From NCBI GenBank assembly GCA_963816555.1, contig CAWFLD010000004.1, forward strand, positions 1,116,001 through 1,180,000: 64,000 nucleotides of DNA, written 5' to 3'. The position numbers and the translations under genes were made by a program. Numbering within the stretch: the first letter of the stretch is position 1; every line of letters starts with the position of its first letter. Source of the stretch: Lutibaculum sp963816555 (lineage in GTDB: Bacteria; Pseudomonadota; Alphaproteobacteria; Rhizobiales; Tepidamorphaceae). Of this stretch, positions 24,923 to 32,331 are shown piece after piece. The notes under the pieces are model-generated. The model had not been told where the DNA came from, did not search any database, and saw only the letters and a program-made list of their open reading frames with translations.

Positions 24923-26210
24923 ATGAAGGTTCTATTGATCGGATCGGGTGGACGCGAGCACGCGCTCGCCTGGGCGCTGAGCGCCAGCCCGCTGCTGCAG
25001 CACCTCTATGCCGCGCCGGGCAATGCCGGCATCGCGGAGATCGCCCGCTGCGTCGACCTCGACGTCGACGACCACACGGCGGTCGTCTCGTTCTGCCGGG
25101 AGCACGGCGTCGATCTCGTGGTGGTCGGGCCGGAGGGGCCGCTCGTGGCGGGCCTCGTCGACGATCTCGAGGCGGCGGGCATCCGCGCCTTCGGGCCGGG
25201 CCGCCTGGCCTCCCAGCTCGAGGGCTCGAAGGCCTTCACCAAGGGCATCTGCGACCGCAACGGCATCCCGACCGCCGCCTACGGCCGGTTCACGGATGCC
25301 GACGAGGCGATCGCCTATCTCGAGCGCACCGGCATCCCGTGCGTCGTCAAGGCCGACGGTCTCGCCGCCGGCAAGGGCGTCGTCATCCCGGAGACACGGG
25401 AGGCGGCCGAGGAAGCGGTGCGCGAGCTCCTGAAACTCGGCGACGAGATCGTCATCGAGGAGTTCCTCGAGGGCGAGGAAGCGAGCTTCTTCTGCATCAG
25501 CGACGGCGAGACGGTGCTGCCGCTCGCCACCGCGCAGGACCACAAGCGCGCCTTCGACGGCGACACCGGGCCGAACACCGGCGGCATGGGCGCCTACTCC
25601 CCCGCCCCGGCGATGACGCCGGAGCTGACGGCGCAGGTGCTGCGCGAGATCGTCGAGCCGACGGTGAAGGGCACTCGCGAAGGAGGGCATCCCCTTTCGC
25701 GGCATCCTCTATGCCGGCCTGATGCTGACGAAGGAGGGGCCGAAGCTCCTCGAGTACAACGTGCGCTTCGGCGACCCCGAGGCGCAGGCGCTGATGATGC
25801 GCCTCAGGGACGACCTCCTGCTCGTGATGCTCGCCGCGCTCGACGGCACGCTCGACAAGATGAGCGTGCGCTGGCGCGACGAGACGGCGCTGACCGTGGT
25901 GATGGCGGCGCGCGGCTATCCCGGCGCCTACGGGAAGGGCAGCGAGATCCGCGGCCTCGACGGGGCCGGCAGCGACCAGGACGTGATGGTCTTCCACGCC
26001 GGCACGAAGCGCGGGCCGAACGGCGAGATCCTGGCGAATGGCGGCCGGGTGCTCGGCATCACCGCGCTCGGCAAGTCGGTGGAGGAGGCGCAGAGCCGGG
26101 CCTACGCGGCGGTCGACCGGATCGACTGGCCGGACGGGTTCTGCCGCCGCGACATCGGCTGGCGCGCGGTCGAGCGCCCGCTCATGGCGACCGAGCCGGA
26201 CGAGAGGTGA
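24923..26210 (+). pseudogene. purD: Phosphoribosylamine-glycine ligase, one-base frameshift in the middle
   Basis: ATP-grasp enzyme of purine synthesis that joins glycine to 5-phosphoribosylamine. Reading starts MKVLLIGSGGREHALAWAL and continues through VVKADGLAAGKGVV (near residue 145) and DHKRAFDGDTGPNTGGMGAY. At about residue 250 (25672-25674) the frame breaks after EPTVKG; one base less gives AKEGIPFRGILYAGLML, then KLLEYNVRFGDPEAQ and a normal end at 26210 (428 residues). Because purD is needed for purine prototrophy and both halves are perfectly conserved, an extra base in the sequence is the likely explanation. A phosphotransferase gene starts 8 bases later. Confidence 0.92.
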
Positions 26211-26218
26211 CGGGCGCG

Positions 26219-27294
26219 ATGGACCGGCAGGACGCCTTCTCCGGCACCAAGGAGGTCTCCGAGGGCCTCGGCTTCGACAGCGTGACCGGCTCGGCCGCTA
26301 CCTCGCGGGCCGGATCGAAGGCTTCTCCGGCCCCCTGGAGGTGAAGCAGTTCAAGGGCGGCCAGTCGAACCCGACCTACCTGCTGACGACCCCCGGCGGC
26401 CGCTACGTGCTGCGCCGCAAGCCGCCCGGCAAGCTCCTGCCCTCGGCCCACGCGGTCGACCGCGAGCACCGCGTGATGAGCGCGCTCTTCGAGGCCGGCT
26501 TCCCGGTGCCGCGGCCGCGCCTCCTCTGCGAGGACGAGGAGGTCGTCGGCACGACGTTCTTCGTCATGGACTTCGTCGACGGCCGGATCTTCTGGGAGCC
26601 CGGGATGAAGGGCAGCGATCCCGCCGAGCGGGCGGCCGTCTACGACGCGATGAACGCGACGATCGCCAGGCTCCATTCCTTCGACGTCGGGGCGCTCGGC
26701 CTGACCGACTACGGCCGCCCGTCGGGCTACGTCGCCCGCCAGATCCGGCGCTGGTCGCAGCAATACGAGGCCTCGCGCACCGCCGACGTGCCCGAAATGG
26801 AGCGGCTGATCGACTGGCTGCCGACGGCGCTGCCGGAGGAGCCGGCCCCGGCCCTCGTGCACGGCGACTTCCGGCTCGACAACCTGATCGTCGCAGCCGA
26901 GGCCCCGAAGGTGCTGGCCGTGCTCGACTGGGAGCTCTCCACCATCGGCGACCCGCTCGGCGACTTCACCTACCACCTGATGGCCTGGCACATGCCGCGC
27001 TCGGAGTCCGGCGCGGGCACCGGCAGCCTGGTCGGCTGCGACCTCGACGCGCTCGGCATCCCCCATGTCGACGCCTACGTGGCGCGCTACTGCGAGCGTA
27101 CGGGATCCAGCCTGCGCGACCTCGATTTCTATTTCGCGTACAACTTTTTTCGTCTTGCGGCCATATTGCAGGGCATACTGGGCAGAGTTCGCGACGGAAC
27201 GGCGTCGAATGCCAACGCCGCCTCCATGGCCGACGACGTCGGCCCCCTCGCCCGCACCGCCTGGAGATTTGCCGAACGTGCCGGAGCTCGTTGA
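26219..27294 (+). pseudogene. Phosphotransferase family protein (APH fold, ACAD10/11-like), one base missing near the start
   Basis: An aminoglycoside-phosphotransferase-fold kinase. FKGGQSNPTYLLTTPGGRYVLRRKP is the nucleotide-binding beta sheet, LVHGDFRLDNLI the catalytic loop, and LDWELSTIGDPLGDF the metal-binding segment. The ATG at 26219 (MDRQDAFSGTKEV) opens in one frame; the kinase continues in another after about residue 21, which a single missing base near 26283 would join (358 residues). Alternatively a GTG at 26341 could start a shortened protein. ACAD10/11-type members act with acyl-CoA dehydrogenases on hydroxy acids, but the substrate here is unknown. It overlaps the patatin gene. 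Confidence 0.8.
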
Positions 27295-28171
27295 ACAGCC
27301 GCCGGAGACGATCGAACGCCATCTGAGGGGCGCCGGCCACCCGCGCATCGGCCTCGCCCTGTCCGCGGGGGGCGCCCGCGGCCTCGCCCACGTCCAGGTG
27401 CTCGCCGCCTTCGACGAGCTCGGCATCGTGCCCTCGCGCATCGCCGGCACCTCGATGGGGGCGGTGATCGGTGCCGCCTACGCCGCCGGCCTGTCGGCCG
27501 CCGAAATCCGCCAGCACATCGAGGAATCCTTCAAGGACGGCCGCGAGGTCTTCGCCCGCCTGTGGCGGGCGCGCAGCGGCAAGTTCGGCGACCTGCTGCC
27601 GCCGAACGTGACGAACCGCGCGCAGGTCAATGCCGAGCGGCTGCTGCACGCCTTCCTGCCGGAGAAGGTGCACGGCAACATCGAGGCGCTGAAGCTGCCG
27701 CTGGCGATCGTCGCCTCGGACTTCTACGGCTGGCACGAGGTGGCGATCACCTCCGGGCCGGTGCGCCGCGCGGTGGCGGCCTCGATGGCGGTGCCGCTGC
27801 TCGTGAAGCCGGTCGTGATCGGGAAGCGCGTGATGGTCGACGGCGGGGCGACCGACCCCCTGCCCGTCGAGCTCGCCGCGCAGGGCTCCGACCTCGTGGT
27901 CGCGGTCGACGTCATCAACGGCCCGCACGGCACCGCGGCCCGCCTGCCCTCGCCCTACGAGACGGCGTTCGGCGCGAGCCAGCTGATGATGCAGGCGATC
28001 GTCAAGGCCAAGATGGCGCAGCGCCCGCCCGACATCCTGATCCGCCCCGAGATCGCCCCCTTCCGCGTGCTCGACTTCCTGAAGGCGAAGGAGATCCTCG
28101 AGGCCACCGAGGCCACGAAGGACACGCTGAAGCGCAAGCTCGAGGAGATCCTGGAGAAGGCGGAGGGGTGA
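27278..28171 (+). CDS. Patatin-like phospholipase family protein
   Basis: A serine hydrolase of about 297 residues with the Ser-Asp dyad of patatins. The oxyanion loop is ALSAGGARGLAHVQVL near residue 30, the nucleophile elbow GTSMGAVIGAAYAAG near 58, and the catalytic aspartate lies in MVDGGATDPLPVELA near 190. No signal peptide, so cytoplasmic or membrane-peripheral phospholipase activity is expected. A GTG at 27278, ten bases after GGAG, is the best start; it lies within the end of the kinase gene, so the two are coupled. Upstream in-frame sequence to 27065 is only the kinase in another frame. Confidence 0.88.
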   Translation: MPELVEQPPETIERHLRGAGHPRIGLALSAGGARGLAHVQVLAAFDELGIVPSRIAGTSMGAVIGAAYAAGLSAAEIRQHIEESFKDGREVFARLWRARSGKFGDLLPPNVTNRAQVNAERLLHAFLPEKVHGNIEALKLPLAIVASDFYGWHEVAITSGPVRRAVAASMAVPLLVKPVVIGKRVMVDGGATDPLPVELAAQGSDLVVAVDVINGPHGTAARLPSPYETAFGASQLMMQAIVKAKMAQRPPDILIRPEIAPFRVLDFLKAKEILEATEATKDTLKRKLEEILEKAEG

Positions 28172-28178
28172 CCCCGCC

Positions 28179-28634
28179 TTACCCCCGCCGCCCGGCGAAG
28201 AACTCCCGCAGCAGATCTCCCGCCTCGCGCTCGGCGAAGCCCGGATAGACCTCCGGCGCGTGGTGGCAGGTCGCCTGGGCGAAGAAGCGGCCGCCGTGCT
28301 CGACGCCGCCCATCTTCGGGTCGCCGGCGCCGTAATAGAGCCGGCGGATGCGGGCGAAGGAGATCGCGGCCGCGCACATGGCGCAGGGCTCGAGCGTCAC
28401 CCAGAGATCGCAGCCGACGAGCCGCTCCGAGCCGAGCTTGCCCGCAGCCTGCCGGATCGCCAGCATCTCGGCGTGCGCCGTGGGGTCCTTCAGCTCGAGC
28501 GTCCGGTTGCCGGCGGCTGCCAGCATCTCGCCGCCGCGGGCGACCACCGCGCCGACCGGCACCTCGCCGCGCGCGGCGGCGTCCCGGGCCTCCTGAAGCG
28601 CCCGCGCCATGTGGGGAGAGCCGACGACGCTCAA
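28179..28634 (-). CDS. tadA: tRNA-specific adenosine deaminase
   Basis: Converts adenosine 34 of tRNA-Arg to inosine, an essential step for decoding CGN codons. The zinc site is complete: PTAHAEMLAIRQA (His and catalytic Glu) and TLEPCAMCAAAISFARI (two Cys). Two starts are possible: TTG 28634 (with a GAGG site about 10 bases upstream; 151 residues) or ATG 28610 (143 residues). Family members usually have a short leader before the AL-EEA helix, which favours the TTG. It is convergent with the patatin gene and divergent from the pseudouridine synthase gene. Confidence 0.93.
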   Translation of the reverse strand: MSVVGSPHMARALQEARDAAARGEVPVGAVVARGGEMLAAAGNRTLELKDPTAHAEMLAIRQAAGKLGSERLVGCDLWVTLEPCAMCAAAISFARIRRLYYGAGDPKMGGVEHGGRFFAQATCHHAPEVYPGFAEREAGDLLREFFAGRRG

Positions 28635-28676
28635 ACCGTATCGCCTCGCAATTCGACCTCTGCTATCAGACAGCGG

Positions 28677-29702
28677 ATGAACACCCCGAAATCGAAGACC
28701 ACGCAAGAGCCGGACGACGGCGGCGAGCGCATCGCCAAGCGCATCGCCCGCGCCGGCATCTGCTCGAGGCGCGACGCGGAGAAGCTGATCGCCGACGGCC
28801 GCGTCGCCGTCAACGGCAGGACGCTCGACACGCCGGCCGTCACCGTGCGGCCGAAGGACAAGGTCACCGTCGACGGCAAGCCGCTGGCGGAGCCCGAGCC
28901 GACGAGGCTGTGGCTCTACCACAAGCCCAAGGGCCTCGTGACGACGAACCGCGACCCGCAGGGGCGGGCGACGATCTTCGACCGCCTGCCCGAGACGCTG
29001 CCGCGCGTCGTCACGGTCGGCCGGCTCGACATCAACACCGAGGGGCTGCTGCTCCTGACGAACGACGGCGGCCTCGCGCGCGTCCTGGAGCTGCCGAAGA
29101 CCGGCTGGCTGCGGCGCTACCGGGTGCGCGTCTACGGCATCGTCGACCAGAAGCGGCTCGAGGCCCTGAAGGAGGGCGTCACCATCGACGGCGTCGCGTA
29201 CGGCCCGATCGAGGCCGAGATCGACCGCCAGAAGGACCTCGCCTCCTGGCTCAAGATCGGCCTGCGCGAGGGCAAGAACCGCGAGGTCAAGAAGGTGCTC
29301 GACCATGTCGGCCTGCAGGTGACGCGCCTGATCCGCGTCTCGTTCGGGCCGTTCATGCTGGGCGAGATCGCCGAGGGCGCGGTCGAGGAGGTGAAGCCGA
29401 AGATCCTGCGCGACCAGCTCGGCCAGCGGCTCGCCACCGAGGCCGGCGTCACGCTGCCGGAGCCGGCGCAGCAGCGCGGCCAGAGGGCCGCCGGCGCGAA
29501 GCCGGCGACGGAGAAGACGACGAGCGACAAGGCCGGCGCCGGCCGGGGCAAGGCGCCCGCCAAGCCCAACGCCCCCGCCAAGCCCAACGCTCCCGCCAAG
29601 CCGAAGGGCGCCGCCCGGCCGCCGCGGCCGCACCGCGCGGGCGAGGACACGACAGGCAGGAAGGGACAGGACGGGCATGCGCGTCGTCGGCGGAAGGTTT
29701 AG
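28677..29702 (+). CDS. rRNA pseudouridine synthase (RluB/RsuA family) with long basic tail
   Basis: An enzyme of 341 residues that isomerises uridine in rRNA, most likely 23S rRNA (RluB type). The N-terminal S4 RNA-binding domain (RIAKRIARAGICSRRDAEKL) is followed by the catalytic domain with VGRLDINTEGLLLLTNDGG, whose aspartate is the nucleophile, and LREGKNREVKKVLDHVGL. The last 85 residues are a low-complexity Ala/Lys/Pro tail with three AKPNAP-like repeats, probably disordered and RNA-binding. It overlaps rsmD by 26 bases. The ATG at 28677 is preceded by ACAGCGG, a modest site. Confidence 0.93.
   Translation: MNTPKSKTTQEPDDGGERIAKRIARAGICSRRDAEKLIADGRVAVNGRTLDTPAVTVRPKDKVTVDGKPLAEPEPTRLWLYHKPKGLVTTNRDPQGRATIFDRLPETLPRVVTVGRLDINTEGLLLLTNDGGLARVLELPKTGWLRRYRVRVYGIVDQKRLEALKEGVTIDGVAYGPIEAEIDRQKDLASWLKIGLREGKNREVKKVLDHVGLQVTRLIRVSFGPFMLGEIAEGAVEEVKPKILRDQLGQRLATEAGVTLPEPAQQRGQRAAGAKPATEKTTSDKAGAGRGKAPAKPNAPAKPNAPAKPKGAARPPRPHRAGEDTTGRKGQDGHARRRRKV
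29556..29600 (+). repeat. 18-base tandem repeat inside the pseudouridine synthase tail
   Basis: CCCGCCAAGCCCAACGC recurs at an 18-base interval and then partially a third time, encoding the APAKPN repeats of the basic tail. One substitution separates the first two copies. Confidence 0.75.
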
Positions 29703-30240
29703 GGGCAAGCCGCTCGCCGGCCCGAAGACGGACGCGATCCGGCCGACCTCGGACCGGACGCGCGAGGCGATCTTCAACATTCTCGAGCACCGCTTCGGCG
29801 ACGTCATCGAGGGCGCGCGGGTGCTCGACCTGTGCGCCGGCACCGGCGCCCTCGGCATCGAGGCGATCTCGCGCGGCGCCCGCTCCGGCCTGTTCATCGA
29901 CATGTCGGCGGAGGCGCGGGCACTGGTGCGCGGCAACCTCGAGACGATGGGCGTGATGGGCCTCGCGCGCATCTCCAAGCGCGACGCGACGCATCTCGGC
30001 CCGGCCTTCAACCAGGGCGGCTTCACCCTCGTCTTCTTCGATCCGCCCTACGGCAAGGGCCTCTCCGCCAAGGTGCTCGAGAGCCTCGCCCGCGGCAACT
30101 GGATGGCGCCCGGCGGCATCCTCGTCCTCGAGGAGAAGGCGGGCGAGGTGATCGCCCTGCCCGAGGGTTTCGCCGAGGAGGACCGCCGCGAGTACGGCGA
30201 GACGGAGATCCGCTTCCTGCGCTGGACGCCGCCCGCATGA
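29677..30240 (+). CDS. rsmD: 16S rRNA (guanine966-N2)-methyltransferase RsmD
   Basis: A SAM-dependent methyltransferase of 187 residues acting on G966 of 16S rRNA. The start MRVVGGRFRGKPLAGP is typical. VLDLCAGTGALGIEAISRGA near residue 50 is the SAM-binding motif, and LVFFDPPYGKGL near 120 contains the DPPY catalytic motif of N-directed methyltransferases. It begins inside the pseudouridine synthase gene (26-base overlap), and its stop overlaps the next start (ATGA), so three genes are translationally linked. Two RNA modification enzymes in one operon is coherent. Confidence 0.96.
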   Translation: MRVVGGRFRGKPLAGPKTDAIRPTSDRTREAIFNILEHRFGDVIEGARVLDLCAGTGALGIEAISRGARSGLFIDMSAEARALVRGNLETMGVMGLARISKRDATHLGPAFNQGGFTLVFFDPPYGKGLSAKVLESLARGNWMAPGGILVLEEKAGEVIALPEGFAEEDRREYGETEIRFLRWTPPA

Positions 30241-30935
30241 AGGTGCTCGTGGTCGAGAACTATCGCGGCAGCCCCGCCGGCATCGTCGGCGAGGTGCTCG
30301 CGGGAAACGGAGCGGCGCTCGACATCCGCCGCCCCTATGACGGCGACGCCCTGCCCGCCGGGCCGCAGGGCCACGACGCGATCGTCGTGCTCGGCGGCGC
30401 GCAGTCGGCGCTCGACGACGCCGACTATCCCTACCTGCCGGAGCTCTGCCGGCTGATCCGCGGCTTCGGCGACGGCGACCGCGCCGTCCTCGGCATCTGC
30501 CTGGGGCTGCAGCTCGTCGCCCGCGCCTATGGCGGCGAAAACCTGCTCGGCCGGCCCGTCGAGTTCGGCTACCGGCCGATCCACCTCCTGCCGGAGGGCG
30601 CCGCCGACCCCGTGCTCGGGCCGATCGACCCGGAGGTGCCGCTCTTCCAGTGGCACGGCGACACCGTCACCCTGCCGCCCGGCGCGACCCACCTCGCCAC
30701 CAACGACCACACCGCCGTGCAGGCCTTCCGCATCGGCCGGAAGGTCTACGCGACGCAGTTCCACTTCGAGGCGAGCCGCAGAATCGTGCGCGACTGGAGC
30801 GACAGCTTTCCCGACCAGATCGCGGAGCACGCGCCCGACTGGCGCGCCCGCGCCGGCGAGGAGATCGCCACGACCGGCGCCGCCGCCGACGCGCTGGGCG
30901 CCGAGATCGCCCGCCGCTGGATGGCGCTGATCTGA
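30237..30935 (+). CDS. Class I glutamine amidotransferase (GMP synthase-like)
   Basis: A 232-residue protein with the complete class I triad: nucleophile Cys in AVLGICLGLQLVARA near residue 85, and the His and Glu in YATQFHFEAS near 180. The N-terminal MKVLVVENYRGSPAG and VVLGGAQSALDDADYPYLPE resemble stand-alone GMP synthase-like amidotransferases, some of which act as gamma-glutamyl hydrolases (PuuD-like) rather than in a complex. No synthetase partner is adjacent. Coupled to rsmD through an ATGA overlap. The substrate cannot be deduced. Confidence 0.9.
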   Translation: MKVLVVENYRGSPAGIVGEVLAGNGAALDIRRPYDGDALPAGPQGHDAIVVLGGAQSALDDADYPYLPELCRLIRGFGDGDRAVLGICLGLQLVARAYGGENLLGRPVEFGYRPIHLLPEGAADPVLGPIDPEVPLFQWHGDTVTLPPGATHLATNDHTAVQAFRIGRKVYATQFHFEASRRIVRDWSDSFPDQIAEHAPDWRARAGEEIATTGAAADALGAEIARRWMALI

Positions 30936-31004
30936 GACGGCCCGCTTCCGGTCCCCGGGCGTGCCGCTACAATGCCGGCGCGGGAGCGACGGGAGCACGA
31001 ATCG

Positions 31005-31478
31005 ATGACCGGGACATTCGGGGGTGGCTGCGCCTGCGGCGCGGTGCGGTACCGGCTCGAGAGCCGGCCGATGTTCGTCCATTGCTGCCACTGCCGCGAC
31101 TGCCAGCGCCAGACCGGCTCGGCCTTCGTGATCAACGCGCTGATCGAGGCGGCGCGGGTGAGCCTCCTTGCCGGCGCCCCCGAGCCGGTCGCGATGCCGA
31201 CCGACAGCGGCTATCCGCACCTGGTCTTCCGCTGCCCCGCCTGCCGGACCGCCGTCTGGAGCGACTACGGCGACCGCCGGCTGATGCTCTTCGTGCGCGT
31301 CGGCACGCTCGACGACCCGGCGGCCCTGACGCCGGACGTCCACATCTACACGCGCTCCAGGCTGCCCTGGGTCGGGCTGCCGGCCGACGCGGCCGCGTTC
31401 GAGGAATATTACGACATGGCGACGCAGTGGCCGGCCGAGAGCCTGGCGCGCCGGGCGGCGCTCAAGATGCCGCGCTGA
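31005..31478 (+). CDS. GFA family protein (zinc-binding, glutathione-dependent formaldehyde-activating-like)
   Basis: A 157-residue protein with the conserved cysteines of the GFA domain: GGGCACGAVRYR, HCCHCRDCQRQTGSAF and FRCPACRTAVWSD, which bind two zinc ions in Gfa. Gfa accelerates reaction of formaldehyde with glutathione, but most family members are uncharacterised. The ATG at 31005 follows CGGGAGCACG; a longer in-frame reading to 30972 is less likely. It is convergent with the PPK2 gene, only 13 bases apart. Confidence 0.9.
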   Translation: MTGTFGGGCACGAVRYRLESRPMFVHCCHCRDCQRQTGSAFVINALIEAARVSLLAGAPEPVAMPTDSGYPHLVFRCPACRTAVWSDYGDRRLMLFVRVGTLDDPAALTPDVHIYTRSRLPWVGLPADAAAFEEYYDMATQWPAESLARRAALKMPR

Positions 31479-31491
31479 AGGCGCCGCGCCC

Positions 31492-32296
31492 TCAGTGGAA
31501 GCCGTCCCAGCTCAGGATCTTCTTCGCCTCCATCTCGACCTGCTCGTCGAGCGGCGGCGGCTCCAGGTTCACGCCCTTCGCCAGGCGCTCGGTGATCTCC
31601 GTCAGCGCGGCGATCCGGGCGTAGTGCTTCGAAGTCGGCCGGCACGACCAGCCAGGGCGCGAAGTCCGTATGCGTGCGCGCCAGCATCTGGTCCGCCGCC
31701 TCCTCGTACTCCTGCCACTTCTTGCGGTTGCGGAAGTCCTCGTAGGACAGCTTCCAGCGCTTCAGCGGGTTCTCCAGCCGCTCCTGGAAGCGGTGCAGCT
31801 GCTCGTCGCGCGACAGGTTGAGGAAGATCTTGACGATCCGCACGCCGTCGTCGGCCAGCATCTCCTCGAAGCGGTTGATCTCGTCATAGGCGCGCCGCCA
31901 CTCCTTCTTGCCGGCGTAGCCCTCGACGCGCTCGACGAGCACGCGGCCGTACCACGAGCGGTCGAACACGGCGATCTCGCCGCGCGCCGGCAGGCGGCGC
32001 CAGAAGCGGTCGAGATAGTGGTGCTCGAGCTCGTGCGGCCGCGGCGCGGAGATCGGCCAGACCTTGAAGCCGCGCGGGTCGAGCACGGCCGACATGCGGC
32101 GGATCGTGCCGCCCTTGCCGGCCGCGTCCCACCCTTCGAACACGACGATGCCGACGTCGCCGGTGTGCAGGTAGGCCTGCTGGATCTGCTTCAGCCGCGT
32201 CTGCAGCTTGCCGAGCGCCTTGTCGTAGGCGTCGCGGTCGATGTGCTTGCGCGTGCCGATTTCTTCGAGCTTCGGCGGCTTGGCGGACTTCGTCAT
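31492..32296 (-). pseudogene. Polyphosphate kinase 2 family protein, one-base frameshift near the C-terminus
   Basis: PPK2 enzymes transfer phosphate between polyphosphate and nucleotides. The P-loop is GWDAAGKGGTIRR near residue 55, with the lid region FDRSWYGRVLVERVEGY near 111 and WKLSYEDFRNRKKWQEYEEA. At about residue 221 the frame leaves the family after VVPAD; removing one base from AA at 31632-31633 yields SKHYARIAALTEITERLAKG and the usual ending KKILSWDGFH at 31492 (267 residues). Most likely a sequence error, since the rest is intact. The ATG at 32296 gives the typical basic N-terminus. Read upstream of mutL's convergent-free strand, 35 bases after mutL. Confidence 0.9.
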
Positions 32297-32331
32297 GGGC
32301 GGCTCTCTGCGGGGGCCATCGCGGCCGATCT

